From the NCBI GenBank assembly GCA_016716665.1, contig JADJVH010000020.1:1-52981 (forward strand): 52,981 bases of DNA, read 5' to 3'. Both the position numbers and the translations under genes were made by a program. Below the pieces are notes generated by a model. That model was given only the letters and a program-made list of their open reading frames with translations. It had not been told where the DNA came from and did no database searches. Source of the DNA: Candidatus Opimibacter iunctus (GTDB lineage Bacteria > Bacteroidota > Bacteroidia > Chitinophagales > Saprospiraceae). Below are positions 7,717-15,893 of this stretch, piece after piece. Position 1 is the stretch's first letter. Each line of letters opens with the position of its first letter.

Positions 7717-8925
7717 ATGAATGCAATGATCCGATTCAAACTGTCCCTGATGATGTTTCTCGAGTTTTTTATTTGGGGGGCATGGTTTGTTACACTTGGC
7801 ACCTATCTGTCTACTGTGCTTTCCTCCAATGGCGATGAAATATCTGCAGCTTATTCAACACAATCCCTTGGAGCCATCATAGCCCCTTTCATCATCGGCC
7901 TGATTGCTGACCGGTTTTTTTCAGCGCAGCGTATCCTTGGCTTCCTCCACCTTGCCGGTGCTATATTGATGTATCTGGCTGCACAGTCGGGACAGTTTGC
8001 TGCCTTTTTCCCATTCATCCTTATCTATATGATATTATATATGCCCACCATAGCGCTGGTCAATGCGATCTCCTTTCGGCAGATGAAAGATCCCTCGAGT
8101 GAATTTGCCAACATCAGGCTCTGGGGAACTATCGGATGGATTGTTGCAGGCCTGCTGATCGGATACCTCTTTAAATGGGAATCCAAAGGCATGCTGCAGT
8201 ATACCTTCTATATGGCATCGGGGGTCTCTGCATTCATGGGATTCTTCAGTTTCCTGCTGCCCGACACACCTCCTAAGTATGAGGCCGGGGTCAAGCCTTC
8301 CCTTCGCGAAATACTTGGCCTCGATGCCTTACTGCTCTTCAAGGACAAAAATTTTCTTGTCTTTTTCCTTTCCTCCGTATTGATTTGTATCCCACTTGCT
8401 TTCTATTATCAGAATGCAAATCTCTTCCTCAACAATACCGGGATGGAAAATGCGGCGGGCAATATGACTTTTGGACAAGTGTCTGAAGTATTCTTTATGC
8501 TGTTGCTTCCCATATTTCTGAAACGGTTTGGATTGAAGACCACACTCCTGGTAGGTATGGCCGCCTGGGCCATCCGCTATCTCCTGTTTGCATACGGCAA
8601 TGCAGGACCAGGGGTATGGATGCTCTTTAGCGGAATTATCCTGCACGGGATATGCTATGACTTCTTCTTTGTGTCAGGGCAGATCTATACCGATTATAAG
8701 GCAGGTGACAAGATCAAGAGCTCTGCCCAAGGGCTTATCACGTTGGCTACCTATGGGGTCGGAATGCTTGTGGGCTTCTGGCTAGCCGGAAAAATATATG
8801 ACCACTATACTGATGTAGCTGGTGCGCAGAATTGGAAGATGATCTGGACGATTCCGGCAGCCATCTCGGCTGCGGTGATGGTTTTGTATGCGTTGTCTTT
8901 TAAAAATGAAAAGATCAATGCCTGA
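7717..8925 (+). CDS. Nucleoside:H+ symporter family MFS transporter (NupG/XapB-like)
   Basis: This 402-residue inner-membrane protein has about 12 hydrophobic segments from residue 8 (LSLMMFLEFFIWGAWFVTLGTYL) to VMVLYALSF near the end. The opening FFIWGAWFVTLGTYL, the segment APFIIGLIADRFFSAQRILGFLHL, and ANIRLWGTIGWIVAGLLIGY are hallmarks of the nucleoside/H+ symporter branch of the MFS. It probably imports nucleosides or related sugars. In many Bacteroidota such permeases sit beside sugar-modifying oxidoreductases. Here a Gfo/Idh/MocA enzyme begins 33 nt downstream, suggesting co-transcription and a shared substrate. No sugar-specific regulator is next to it. Confidence 0.88.
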   Translation: MNAMIRFKLSLMMFLEFFIWGAWFVTLGTYLSTVLSSNGDEISAAYSTQSLGAIIAPFIIGLIADRFFSAQRILGFLHLAGAILMYLAAQSGQFAAFFPFILIYMILYMPTIALVNAISFRQMKDPSSEFANIRLWGTIGWIVAGLLIGYLFKWESKGMLQYTFYMASGVSAFMGFFSFLLPDTPPKYEAGVKPSLREILGLDALLLFKDKNFLVFFLSSVLICIPLAFYYQNANLFLNNTGMENAAGNMTFGQVSEVFFMLLLPIFLKRFGLKTTLLVGMAAWAIRYLLFAYGNAGPGVWMLFSGIILHGICYDFFFVSGQIYTDYKAGDKIKSSAQGLITLATYGVGMLVGFWLAGKIYDHYTDVAGAQNWKMIWTIPAAISAAVMVLYALSFKNEKINA

Positions 8926-8958
8926 CCAAAGGAATAAACCTTTAATAACAGAGATGGA

Positions 8959-10149
8959 ATGAGAAATATTGCCATGTTGGGATCCGGTTTTATCGGCCGG
9001 TTTTATGCAGATTCCATCCAGGGACACCGCAACCGCGACCGGATAGTAATGATCCAATCCAGGAGTGAGGAAAGTTGCACAGTCTTTGCCAAAAAATATA
9101 TGGTGGCACATTGGGCCACTGATATTGAAACAGCGGTGGCCCATCCGGAAGTAGACACAGTCATAGTGGCTTTACCTAATCACCTTCATGAGGAAGCGAT
9201 CATGGCCTGTGTCAGGCACAACAAAGCTGTGCTGTGTACCAAACCACTCGGCAGAAATGCAGCAGAAGGCCTGAGGATCATGAAAGCAGTGGAAGCAGCC
9301 GGCATCTTCAATGGCTACCTTGAAGACCTTGTATATACCCCGAAGTTTTTAAAATCTCACCAGGTGATCGCTTCCGGTGCCCTGGGAAAAATACTCTGGA
9401 CCAAATCGAGAGAAGCACATCCTGGTCCGCATAGCGAATGGTTCTGGAATAAAGAGCTGGCGGGTGGAGGTGCTATCCTGGATCTGGCCTGCCACTGCAT
9501 CGAAGTATCACGTTCCTTTATTGGAAAATACATCCGGCCTATCGAAGTGATGTGCTGGGCGGATACCCAGGTCAAACCTATAGATGCCGAAGATCATGCT
9601 ATCGGATTAGTCAAATATGAAAGTGGTGCGATCGGCCAGTTTGAAGTGAGCTGGACATTTCGCGGAGGACTAGACCTGCGGGACGAAGTGATGGGGAGCG
9701 AAGGCACGATCTGGAGCAATGGTTTCTTGCGCACCGGTCTCGAAGTGTTCACGAGCGGAAAAGGAACCGGCTATATGGCTGAAAAAACAGAAACAAACCA
9801 GGGATGGACGTTTCCTGCCGGTGATGAATTAAATGAGCTTGGATACAACCATATGTTTACCGATATGTTTGATTCACTGGACCAGCAAAAGCCGCCTAAA
9901 GAGACGTTTTATGACGGCTACATCGTCAATGCCATCATGGATGCCGCTTATCTGTCCGTCAAGAGTAAACAATGGGAGCCTGTCCTCCTGGCGGAATGGC
10001 GGGGTCGGGAGAATACGGAGCAGGAGAACCTGCTCACTTCATATGATGATGAGCATTGGTTGATCAAAGAAGAGTTGACCCATTATGGCACCCAAAAACT
10101 CATACTGAAAGAAAAGGCTACAGGGCGTATTTTTGAGCGGTTACTTTGA
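8959..10149 (+). CDS. Gfo/Idh/MocA family NAD(P)-dependent oxidoreductase
   Basis: This 396-residue soluble dehydrogenase has an N-terminal Rossmann domain beginning RNIAMLGSGFIGRFYADSI (dinucleotide loop GxGxxG) and running to about 120. A C-terminal alpha/beta domain with GGGAILDLACHCIEVSR follows. The usual EKP catalytic motif appears as TKP (AVLCTKPLGRNA), with the lysine kept and the preceding Glu replaced by Thr. The family oxidises or reduces sugars, inositols and their derivatives. Its position 33 nt after the NupG-like permease suggests it acts on the imported compound. The true substrate cannot be read from sequence. There is no twin-arginine signal, so it should be cytosolic. Confidence 0.87.
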   Translation: MRNIAMLGSGFIGRFYADSIQGHRNRDRIVMIQSRSEESCTVFAKKYMVAHWATDIETAVAHPEVDTVIVALPNHLHEEAIMACVRHNKAVLCTKPLGRNAAEGLRIMKAVEAAGIFNGYLEDLVYTPKFLKSHQVIASGALGKILWTKSREAHPGPHSEWFWNKELAGGGAILDLACHCIEVSRSFIGKYIRPIEVMCWADTQVKPIDAEDHAIGLVKYESGAIGQFEVSWTFRGGLDLRDEVMGSEGTIWSNGFLRTGLEVFTSGKGTGYMAEKTETNQGWTFPAGDELNELGYNHMFTDMFDSLDQQKPPKETFYDGYIVNAIMDAAYLSVKSKQWEPVLLAEWRGRENTEQENLLTSYDDEHWLIKEELTHYGTQKLILKEKATGRIFERLL

Positions 10150-10188
10150 GCCAGTGATCAAAACGCCAGAAAACTACCAACATATAAA

Positions 10189-11388
10189 ATGCAGGATACA
10201 TTTATAATAGACGGCATCCGGACAGCTATAGGTTCCTTCAGGGGGACGTTAAGTGCTGTGCGTACTGATGACCTGGGAGCACATGTCATCAAGGCGCTGA
10301 TGGAGAGATACCCTGACCTTGATCCGGCACTCATCGATGACGTCATCATGGGGTGCGCCAACCAGGCAGGAGAGGACAACAGGAATGTGGCACGCATGGC
10401 ATTGCTGCTTGCGGGACTTCCATATACTGTGCCCGGTGAGACGGTCAACAGGCTGTGTGCATCGGGGATGTCAGCAGTCATTCATGCACACCGTGCGATA
10501 CAGGCCGGTGATGGAGATATATTCATCTCGGGTGGTGTGGAAAATATGACACGTGGCCCATGGGTGATTTCCAAATCAAGCCAGCCTTTTGGAAGTGATA
10601 CAGAAATGTTTGATTCCTCCTTCGGATGGCGGTTTATCAATCCCAAGATGAAGGCATTGTATGGAACCGATGCTATGGGAGAGACTGCTGAAAACCTGGC
10701 TTCGATGTATTCCATCTCTAGGGAAGACCAGGATCAATTTGCCTTGTGGTCACAGCAGAAAGCTGCTGCTTCAGCGAATATTTTAGCTCAGGATATAGCT
10801 CCTGTATTATTACCGAGGAAAAAGCAAGATCCTCTTGTTTTTGCTGTCGACGAATTTGTCAAAGGGAATTCTACCGTAGAAGGATTGTCTGCGCTAAGGC
10901 CGGCCTTCAGAGAAGGAGGCACAGTGACCGCGGGCAATAGTAGTGGCCTCAATGATGGGGCTGCAGCATTGCTGATCTCATCTGATTTTGGAGTACGACA
11001 CAATAATCTGACACCAATTGCGAGGATTGTCTCATCTGCCGTGGTAGGTGTAGAGCCGCGCATCATGGGCATAGGGCCCGTGGGTGCATCGCAACGTGCT
11101 TTGAAAAAGGCAGGCTTGCAGCTTGACGAAATCGATGTGATTGAAATCAATGAGGCCTTTGCTGCGCAGGTATTGGCTTGCACACGAGCCCTTGGTCTCG
11201 AAGGTAACGATGAGCGGATTAATGTTTGCGGTGGAGCGATTGCATTGGGCCATCCTCTCGGCATGAGTGGCGCGAGGATCATCCTCAATGCGGCCCGCAC
11301 CTTACAGCGCACTGAAAAACGATATGCCCTGGCAACGATGTGTATCGGTGTGGGACAGGGATATGCGGTGGTGATTGAGCGGGTTTGA
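10189..11388 (+). CDS. Acetyl-CoA C-acyltransferase (thiolase)
   Basis: This 399-residue type II thiolase has all catalytic residues. The nucleophile is C90 in VNRLCASGMSAV. The NEAFAAQ block precedes CGGAIALGHPLGMSGA with H355, and C385 lies in MCIGVGQG. It cleaves 3-oxoacyl-CoA to acetyl-CoA and a shortened acyl-CoA, or condenses two acetyl-CoA. The start MQDTFIIDGIRTAIGSFRGTLSAVRTDDL and the phrase VIMGCANQAGEDNRNVARMA resemble the beta-ketoadipyl-CoA thiolase branch (PcaF/FadA), so the exact acyl chain is uncertain. It begins 39 nt after the oxidoreductase and may be the last gene of that transcript, although a metabolic link is not obvious. Confidence 0.92.
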   Translation: MQDTFIIDGIRTAIGSFRGTLSAVRTDDLGAHVIKALMERYPDLDPALIDDVIMGCANQAGEDNRNVARMALLLAGLPYTVPGETVNRLCASGMSAVIHAHRAIQAGDGDIFISGGVENMTRGPWVISKSSQPFGSDTEMFDSSFGWRFINPKMKALYGTDAMGETAENLASMYSISREDQDQFALWSQQKAAASANILAQDIAPVLLPRKKQDPLVFAVDEFVKGNSTVEGLSALRPAFREGGTVTAGNSSGLNDGAAALLISSDFGVRHNNLTPIARIVSSAVVGVEPRIMGIGPVGASQRALKKAGLQLDEIDVIEINEAFAAQVLACTRALGLEGNDERINVCGGAIALGHPLGMSGARIILNAARTLQRTEKRYALATMCIGVGQGYAVVIERV

Positions 11389-11676
11389 TACTTCAACCCC
11401 CTACCCCCTGATGCATCGACCTGCAAACTCACATCCTTTTGCTACAGCTCAGCAACCAGGGGGACTTGAAAACAACGATTTAACAAATGGAGTAAACGGG
11501 GATTTCGCACGTCGTAACGCAGCGGAGATCCTGCCATGCCTTTAGCTATGTAGCGGGAGAAAACATAAATAGTTCGCACGGAGTACACGGAGATTTCGCA
11601 CGGAGTACACGGAGAAATTGTGCAATCCGTCTGCAAACTGCCAATTGCCAACTGCTGACTGAAAACTGCCCCTGAC
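11389..11676. repeat. Intergenic repeat cluster: tandem 21-nt unit and ACTG-rich repeats
   Basis: A 21-nt unit (TTCGCACGGAGTACACGGAG plus A) occurs at 11573-11593 and again at 11595-11615, with a degraded version (GATTTCGCACGTCGTAACG) near 11500. From 11631 to 11670 a second low-complexity array of CTGCAAACTGCCAATTGCC type follows (CAAACTG, CCAATTG, CCAACTG, CTGACTG, AAAACTG). No gene is seen in this 288-nt gap. It is one of several such arrays in this window. Confidence 0.75.
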
Positions 11677-14115
11677 TTATCGGATTAAAGTAACATCCCC
11701 AAAAAGTGTAGTACTCTTTCCATCCATAAAGACAACTTCTGCTACCCATGTGAAAACAGCGGGATTAATTGGCTCGCCTTTGACATTGCCATCCCATCCA
11801 TCCTCCGGACGATTTGGTTGGAGATCAATTCCTTCGAATACAAGTCCTCCCCATCGGTCGTAGATGCGCAACAAGGGAATATTGGTCACAGCTTCAGGAT
11901 GGCTGGATATGTAGAAATAATCATTGATGCCATCACCATTGGGGCTGAAGATATTAGGGATAAAAAACTCCCGATGTATAACTGGAACAAGACACGAATC
12001 GGGCGGAGCAAGTGAAGTGATGATCCATAACAGACTGTCACAGCCATAGACATTGGTATATATCTGAGCCAAGGATCCTGTGTCCTGAGGGAAACACGTG
12101 AACTGTTGTTTTATGGTGGTGTCCGAAGGCAAGAGAGCAATGGTTTCAATGACCAGGCTATCGCAACCTCCATTGTTGGTCAGCAACTGTGTGTGCACTC
12201 CGGCAGTGGCGGGGTCACAGGTTTCACCAGTCAGTATAGTTGTATCTGAAGGTACCAGGAGGATAGTCTCAATGATAAAACTGTCGCAACCCTGTCCATT
12301 CATCTGCACTTCTATAGAGGTCCCGGCATCGGCAGGAACGCATGTCGTGCCGGATATCCATGTGCTGTCCGGTGGTATATACGTTATGGTTTCAATCACC
12401 AGGCTATCGCAACCATCTTGCCCTGAGAATAGGTTTGAAAACACTCCTGCAGCCTGCTGATCACATGTATTGGATTGGATCAGTGTAGTATCAACCAATG
12501 CAAAGGTCACTGTAGTGATGATCGTACTGTCACATCCATGCCCATCTGCCAATACATTGGTAAAAACACCTGTCTGCAAGGGATCACACGTCTTGTCACT
12601 CAGGTAAGTGGTGTCAAGTGGATATACTGTCAACGAGGTCATGAGGATACTATCACATCCATGGGTCGTCAACAGCGAATCATGATAGATACCTCCGGCA
12701 TGTTGATATCCACCTCCAAGAAATAAACTATCACCAAAACAAATCTCCGCAGATAGGGATAGATTGTAATGTTGAAAAACTTCAACTGAATGTGTTGTGC
12801 CAGGATGGCCAATGCAAAAAGGAGGAATGGTTTCTGCAATGTCGGTTAAGGTATAAACGGTGTTGGCCGTTGGCAATACCTTGATAGCATGTCCGGGTGA
12901 TATGCCATTAGCATTATAGGTATTGACTCCATCCGTAAAGGTCACATCAAATGGCCCCGTGCCGGTGAGGAAAAAAACAAGTGTTGCACTATCGCCTTCA
13001 CAGACAGCCGTGGTGCCGCCGATACCTCCCGAGGGTTCAGGAGTCCACATGACAGGAGTGCCAAACGATACCGAAAGGCAGGGATCTGAGAGATCCACCC
13101 CAATTCCGGCTGCTGTATTTCCGGCTACACTGGATACAAAATAAGTCACACCCGTCTGAAGTGGTGGCCCAAAGTTGAAGTCAGGTGTATTGCTGGTAAG
13201 CAATATACTATCCGGAAAGCCAAGATGTAACACATAGATCAATGAATCATCAGAATCAAGGTTGACTCCTGTTGGGGGAATCAACAAAATACCATCACTT
13301 TCGCATGCTGTGATCAGATTGAGATCCATCGTCCCTGCATTAGTACCGCAATTGCATATAAAACTACCGGAGACCGTATCGTTGGCACACTGATGCATAT
13401 CCTCTATCACAAAGCTGTATGCGCCTCCAGATGGAATAGGATCACTGACAAAACGATAAGGCAATCCTGCAATGATGATCCCATTGGTAGTGCCGGTCAC
13501 CACATAACTGGACGTATCACCACCCAAAATGGAAAACGATACCGTATAGAAGGCTGACTGTGGATCGCAGGCATATGAAACATTACTGATGGTCGGCGCA
13601 TCTAGTATTTCAATGTATGTCCAGCATGAATTACCGGACGAACAAACCGTATCACCATCCATGTAAATAGCCATATGAAATCCCGGTGTCAAAGTAGTTG
13701 GATCAACTAATCCAGAGGAATCCGCAGCTCCGCTCCATACTCCTCCCGGAGGATCGGCATGCAATATGACTGGCGTGGAATTAAAACATAATGGAGTCGA
13801 ATTTGGACAACCAAGGAAAGGTGGCGGATAGTGAATGTCTATTGAATCCTCACCTGCAAAGCATCCATTATTATTATTGAGTTCATAGGTGACCACATGA
13901 GCCCCACCACTCAGCGCGTAGGGAAGTATTTGTCCATTTGCATCCGCTACGCCTCCCCAGATTCCTCCGGGTGGATCCGCAACAAATGTAATAGTATCCG
14001 TTCCACACAATGTTCCTCCCGGAGTGATCTCAGCAGTCATCAAGGGGACTACTTCCACCACAATATCAGCCGAATTGGTACACCCATTGCCATCATTGGC
14101 AGTATATGTGATCAA
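11677..14115 (-). CDS. C-terminal part of large T9SS surface protein (gliding-type C-terminal domain)
   Basis: These 812 residues continue the protein begun at 15620; one frameshift at about 14169-14171 separates them. The segment starts inside a PKD/Ig-like repeat (ITYTANDGNGCTNSADIVVEV). It runs through several cysteine-containing Ig-like repeats with GGxW loops, then five tandem 41-residue repeats with paired cysteines (coding DNA 12001-12615). It ends in the gliding-motility-type C-terminal domain, FFIPNIFSPNGDGINDYFY to DRWGGLVFEG and GDVTLIR. That domain (CHU_C, type B sorting signal) directs export through the type IX secretion system and attachment to the cell surface. The ATG-like start at 14115 is only the first codon of the open frame after the shift. 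It is not a real gene start. Confidence 0.85.
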   Translation of the reverse strand: MITYTANDGNGCTNSADIVVEVVPLMTAEITPGGTLCGTDTITFVADPPGGIWGGVADANGQILPYALSGGAHVVTYELNNNNGCFAGEDSIDIHYPPPFLGCPNSTPLCFNSTPVILHADPPGGVWSGAADSSGLVDPTTLTPGFHMAIYMDGDTVCSSGNSCWTYIEILDAPTISNVSYACDPQSAFYTVSFSILGGDTSSYVVTGTTNGIIIAGLPYRFVSDPIPSGGAYSFVIEDMHQCANDTVSGSFICNCGTNAGTMDLNLITACESDGILLIPPTGVNLDSDDSLIYVLHLGFPDSILLTSNTPDFNFGPPLQTGVTYFVSSVAGNTAAGIGVDLSDPCLSVSFGTPVMWTPEPSGGIGGTTAVCEGDSATLVFFLTGTGPFDVTFTDGVNTYNANGISPGHAIKVLPTANTVYTLTDIAETIPPFCIGHPGTTHSVEVFQHYNLSLSAEICFGDSLFLGGGYQHAGGIYHDSLLTTHGCDSILMTSLTVYPLDTTYLSDKTCDPLQTGVFTNVLADGHGCDSTIITTVTFALVDTTLIQSNTCDQQAAGVFSNLFSGQDGCDSLVIETITYIPPDSTWISGTTCVPADAGTSIEVQMNGQGCDSFIIETILLVPSDTTILTGETCDPATAGVHTQLLTNNGGCDSLVIETIALLPSDTTIKQQFTCFPQDTGSLAQIYTNVYGCDSLLWIITSLAPPDSCLVPVIHREFFIPNIFSPNGDGINDYFYISSHPEAVTNIPLLRIYDRWGGLVFEGIDLQPNRPEDGWDGNVKGEPINPAVFTWVAEVVFMDGKSTTLFGDVTLIR
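12001..12615 (-). repeat. Five tandem 123-bp coding repeats (41 residues each)
   Basis: The surface protein carries five repeats of 41 residues with the pattern DTT/DST-x5-TC...GCDS-x3-TI...P. Each has two cysteines (TC and GCD), probably one disulfide per unit. The repeats differ at most positions, so they are old or diversifying rather than freshly duplicated. They link the Ig-like repeats to the C-terminal sorting domain and probably act as a stalk. Confidence 0.85.
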
Positions 14116-15620
14116 ATGAGGACCACCCCCTGCAATTGCAGGATTGAATATTCCATTAATGGAAATATCCCTCCCCAGATTCCTCCCACAGGACTGCCGA
14201 TCATCTGTATCGGCGCACTTCCTTCACAAAGAAAACCCGGTGGATCAATGAGCACTTCTGGTATAGGAAGTACTTCAATTTCTATCTGCGCTGTGCTGAC
14301 ACAACCATTGGAGTTGGTGGCGATGTAAGTGACTACCTGGATGCCTTCGCCTGTGTACGCAGGATCAAAAAGTCCTCCTGGGGATATGTCTCCATCCCAT
14401 TCACCTCCTGGTGGATCAGCCGTCATCAGGAATGGGTCCATGCTTATACACACCGGATCCGGTGGAGGATCAATGGTGATCTCAGGGCCTTCATCGATTT
14501 CGACAAGTGTTTCTGCTGTTGATGTACATCCTGCGGCATCTGTCACCGTTACTGTGTAGATACCGCCATCATCCAGGTATATATTATTGAGGATTGGATT
14601 TTGCAGCGTAGAGAAAAATCCATTCGGTCCGTCCCATTGATAGGTTGTCCCTCCATCAGCGGCTAGCTCAATGGATTCACCTATACATTTTGGTCCGTCA
14701 TTAGATGCCTCTGCATCCGGATATGGGATGACAGTCACAACGACAGTGTCATTGAGAAAATATCCGCATTTGTATTCTATAACTGTAGTATAGGTCGTAG
14801 TGATGTCAGGTGTAGCCTCAGGGTCGCTGATATCTAACTGAGAAAGTGTAGGATCGGGATCCCACTCCCATGCAATCCCATTGGGGTCCGCTTCAAGTAT
14901 AATGCTTTCACCTTCGCAGATCGATACATCCGGCATAGGCTCGAGCTCAGGTGGCCCAAAACAGACACGATGCGGATTTGACAAAGACCCGGTACCTGAA
15001 CTGAATCCATAATAGACTGATGTATTGCCGCCAAATATGGTATTGATGATATCGCCGGTGTAGGAGATGGTGTTGTCGTCCAGTACGGCGGTCAGGGTAT
15101 TGGTGACCGGATTCCAGTCTACAAAAAAACAATGCTCTTCACAATCTTCAATATTGGCTATATCGATTGGTCCGACCAGGTTAGTGGCCATGTTGTGGTC
15201 GATCTGTCCCATCGAGATGACCGCCATGTGATCACTTACAGGGTCTCCGAAATTGCTGTTTCGATAGTCATCATACTCAATCGCAATAGAGGGTGTGATA
15301 CCCAGATATCCAAGGCCACCGCCACCACCACCAAGTGCTGTATTGGAAGTGGCCAGTATAAAGACAATTCCGTCCGCACCATTCAAGTCCTTGCATCCGA
15401 AGAAAAATGTGGCTTGCTCACTAAACGGCATGGTGAGATCAATAGGGTCTTGGGAAAAAAAAGTTCCTGCCTGCCCACTGGCATCCGGTGTAAGTTGGTA
15501 GCATTCTCCACCCAGGTAGGAAGCACTTCCATTGGTGACAAAACCCTGTGCTGACAAGGATGCAAAGGAATAGAGGCCTAAAAGGCTTCCGATCAAAAGC
15601 ACAAGGAAAAATTGCTTCAC
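14112..15620 (-). CDS. N-terminal part of large T9SS surface protein: L-type lectin-like domain plus Ig-like repeats
   Basis: These 502 residues start at GTG (15620). A signal peptide (KQFFLVLLIGSLLGLYSFASLSAQG) leads to an L-type (legume-like) lectin domain at about 25-225. Typical phrases are FFFGCKDLNGADGIVFIL, LGYLGITPSIAIEYDDYRN, DHMAVISMG and SVYYGFSSGTGSLSNPHRVCFG. Ig/PKD-like repeats with SPVGGIWGG- and GGEWDGD-type loops follow. The frame ends early as FPLMEYSILQLQGVVLI because of a one-base loss at 14169-14171. Reading GGGG instead of GGG on the coding strand restores WGGDISINGIFNPAIAGGG and joins the next segment. The intact protein would have about 1,310 residues. The lectin fold implies binding of sugars or glycans outside the cell. 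Confidence 0.85.
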   Translation of the reverse strand: MKQFFLVLLIGSLLGLYSFASLSAQGFVTNGSASYLGGECYQLTPDASGQAGTFFSQDPIDLTMPFSEQATFFFGCKDLNGADGIVFILATSNTALGGGGGGLGYLGITPSIAIEYDDYRNSNFGDPVSDHMAVISMGQIDHNMATNLVGPIDIANIEDCEEHCFFVDWNPVTNTLTAVLDDNTISYTGDIINTIFGGNTSVYYGFSSGTGSLSNPHRVCFGPPELEPMPDVSICEGESIILEADPNGIAWEWDPDPTLSQLDISDPEATPDITTTYTTVIEYKCGYFLNDTVVVTVIPYPDAEASNDGPKCIGESIELAADGGTTYQWDGPNGFFSTLQNPILNNIYLDDGGIYTVTVTDAAGCTSTAETLVEIDEGPEITIDPPPDPVCISMDPFLMTADPPGGEWDGDISPGGLFDPAYTGEGIQVVTYIATNSNGCVSTAQIEIEVLPIPEVLIDPPGFLCEGSAPIQMIGSPVGGIWGGIFPLMEYSILQLQGVVLI

Positions 15621-15812
15621 CAGGCTAGCATGTTAAAAGATATCAAATCAACTGCCAGCAGGTCAAGGGGTGTGATTGCGTCTGTCATTCGTTATCAAAG
15701 GAGACTGAAACCGGAACTCCCCAAACCAGAAGGCATCAGACCAAATCTGCGAAATCCCGGAAATGAAAGTAAGAAATCATTTCCGAAACTGTGCCACATA
15801 GTACACAATGCA

Positions 15813-15839
15813 AAAGGGGCAGCTGAATGCTGCCCCTTT
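15813..15839 (-). terminator. Terminator-like hairpin downstream of gyrB
   Basis: An 11-bp perfect stem, AAAGGGGCAGC (15813-15823) with GCTGCCCCTTT (15829-15839), has a TGAAT loop. On the minus strand it is followed by TTTTGCATTGTG, a weak T-tract. It lies 55 nt past the gyrB stop. Confidence 0.7.
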
Positions 15840-15893
15840 ATATATATTAATTATTTACATTTAAAATGTAAATGCCTGAACTCAGCATGTAAC

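Noticed and set aside
11573..11615. Possible CRISPR repeats
   Set aside because: The two 21-nt units are adjacent with a 1-nt gap. There are no spacers and no cas genes in the window. The other short arrays likewise have no spacers.
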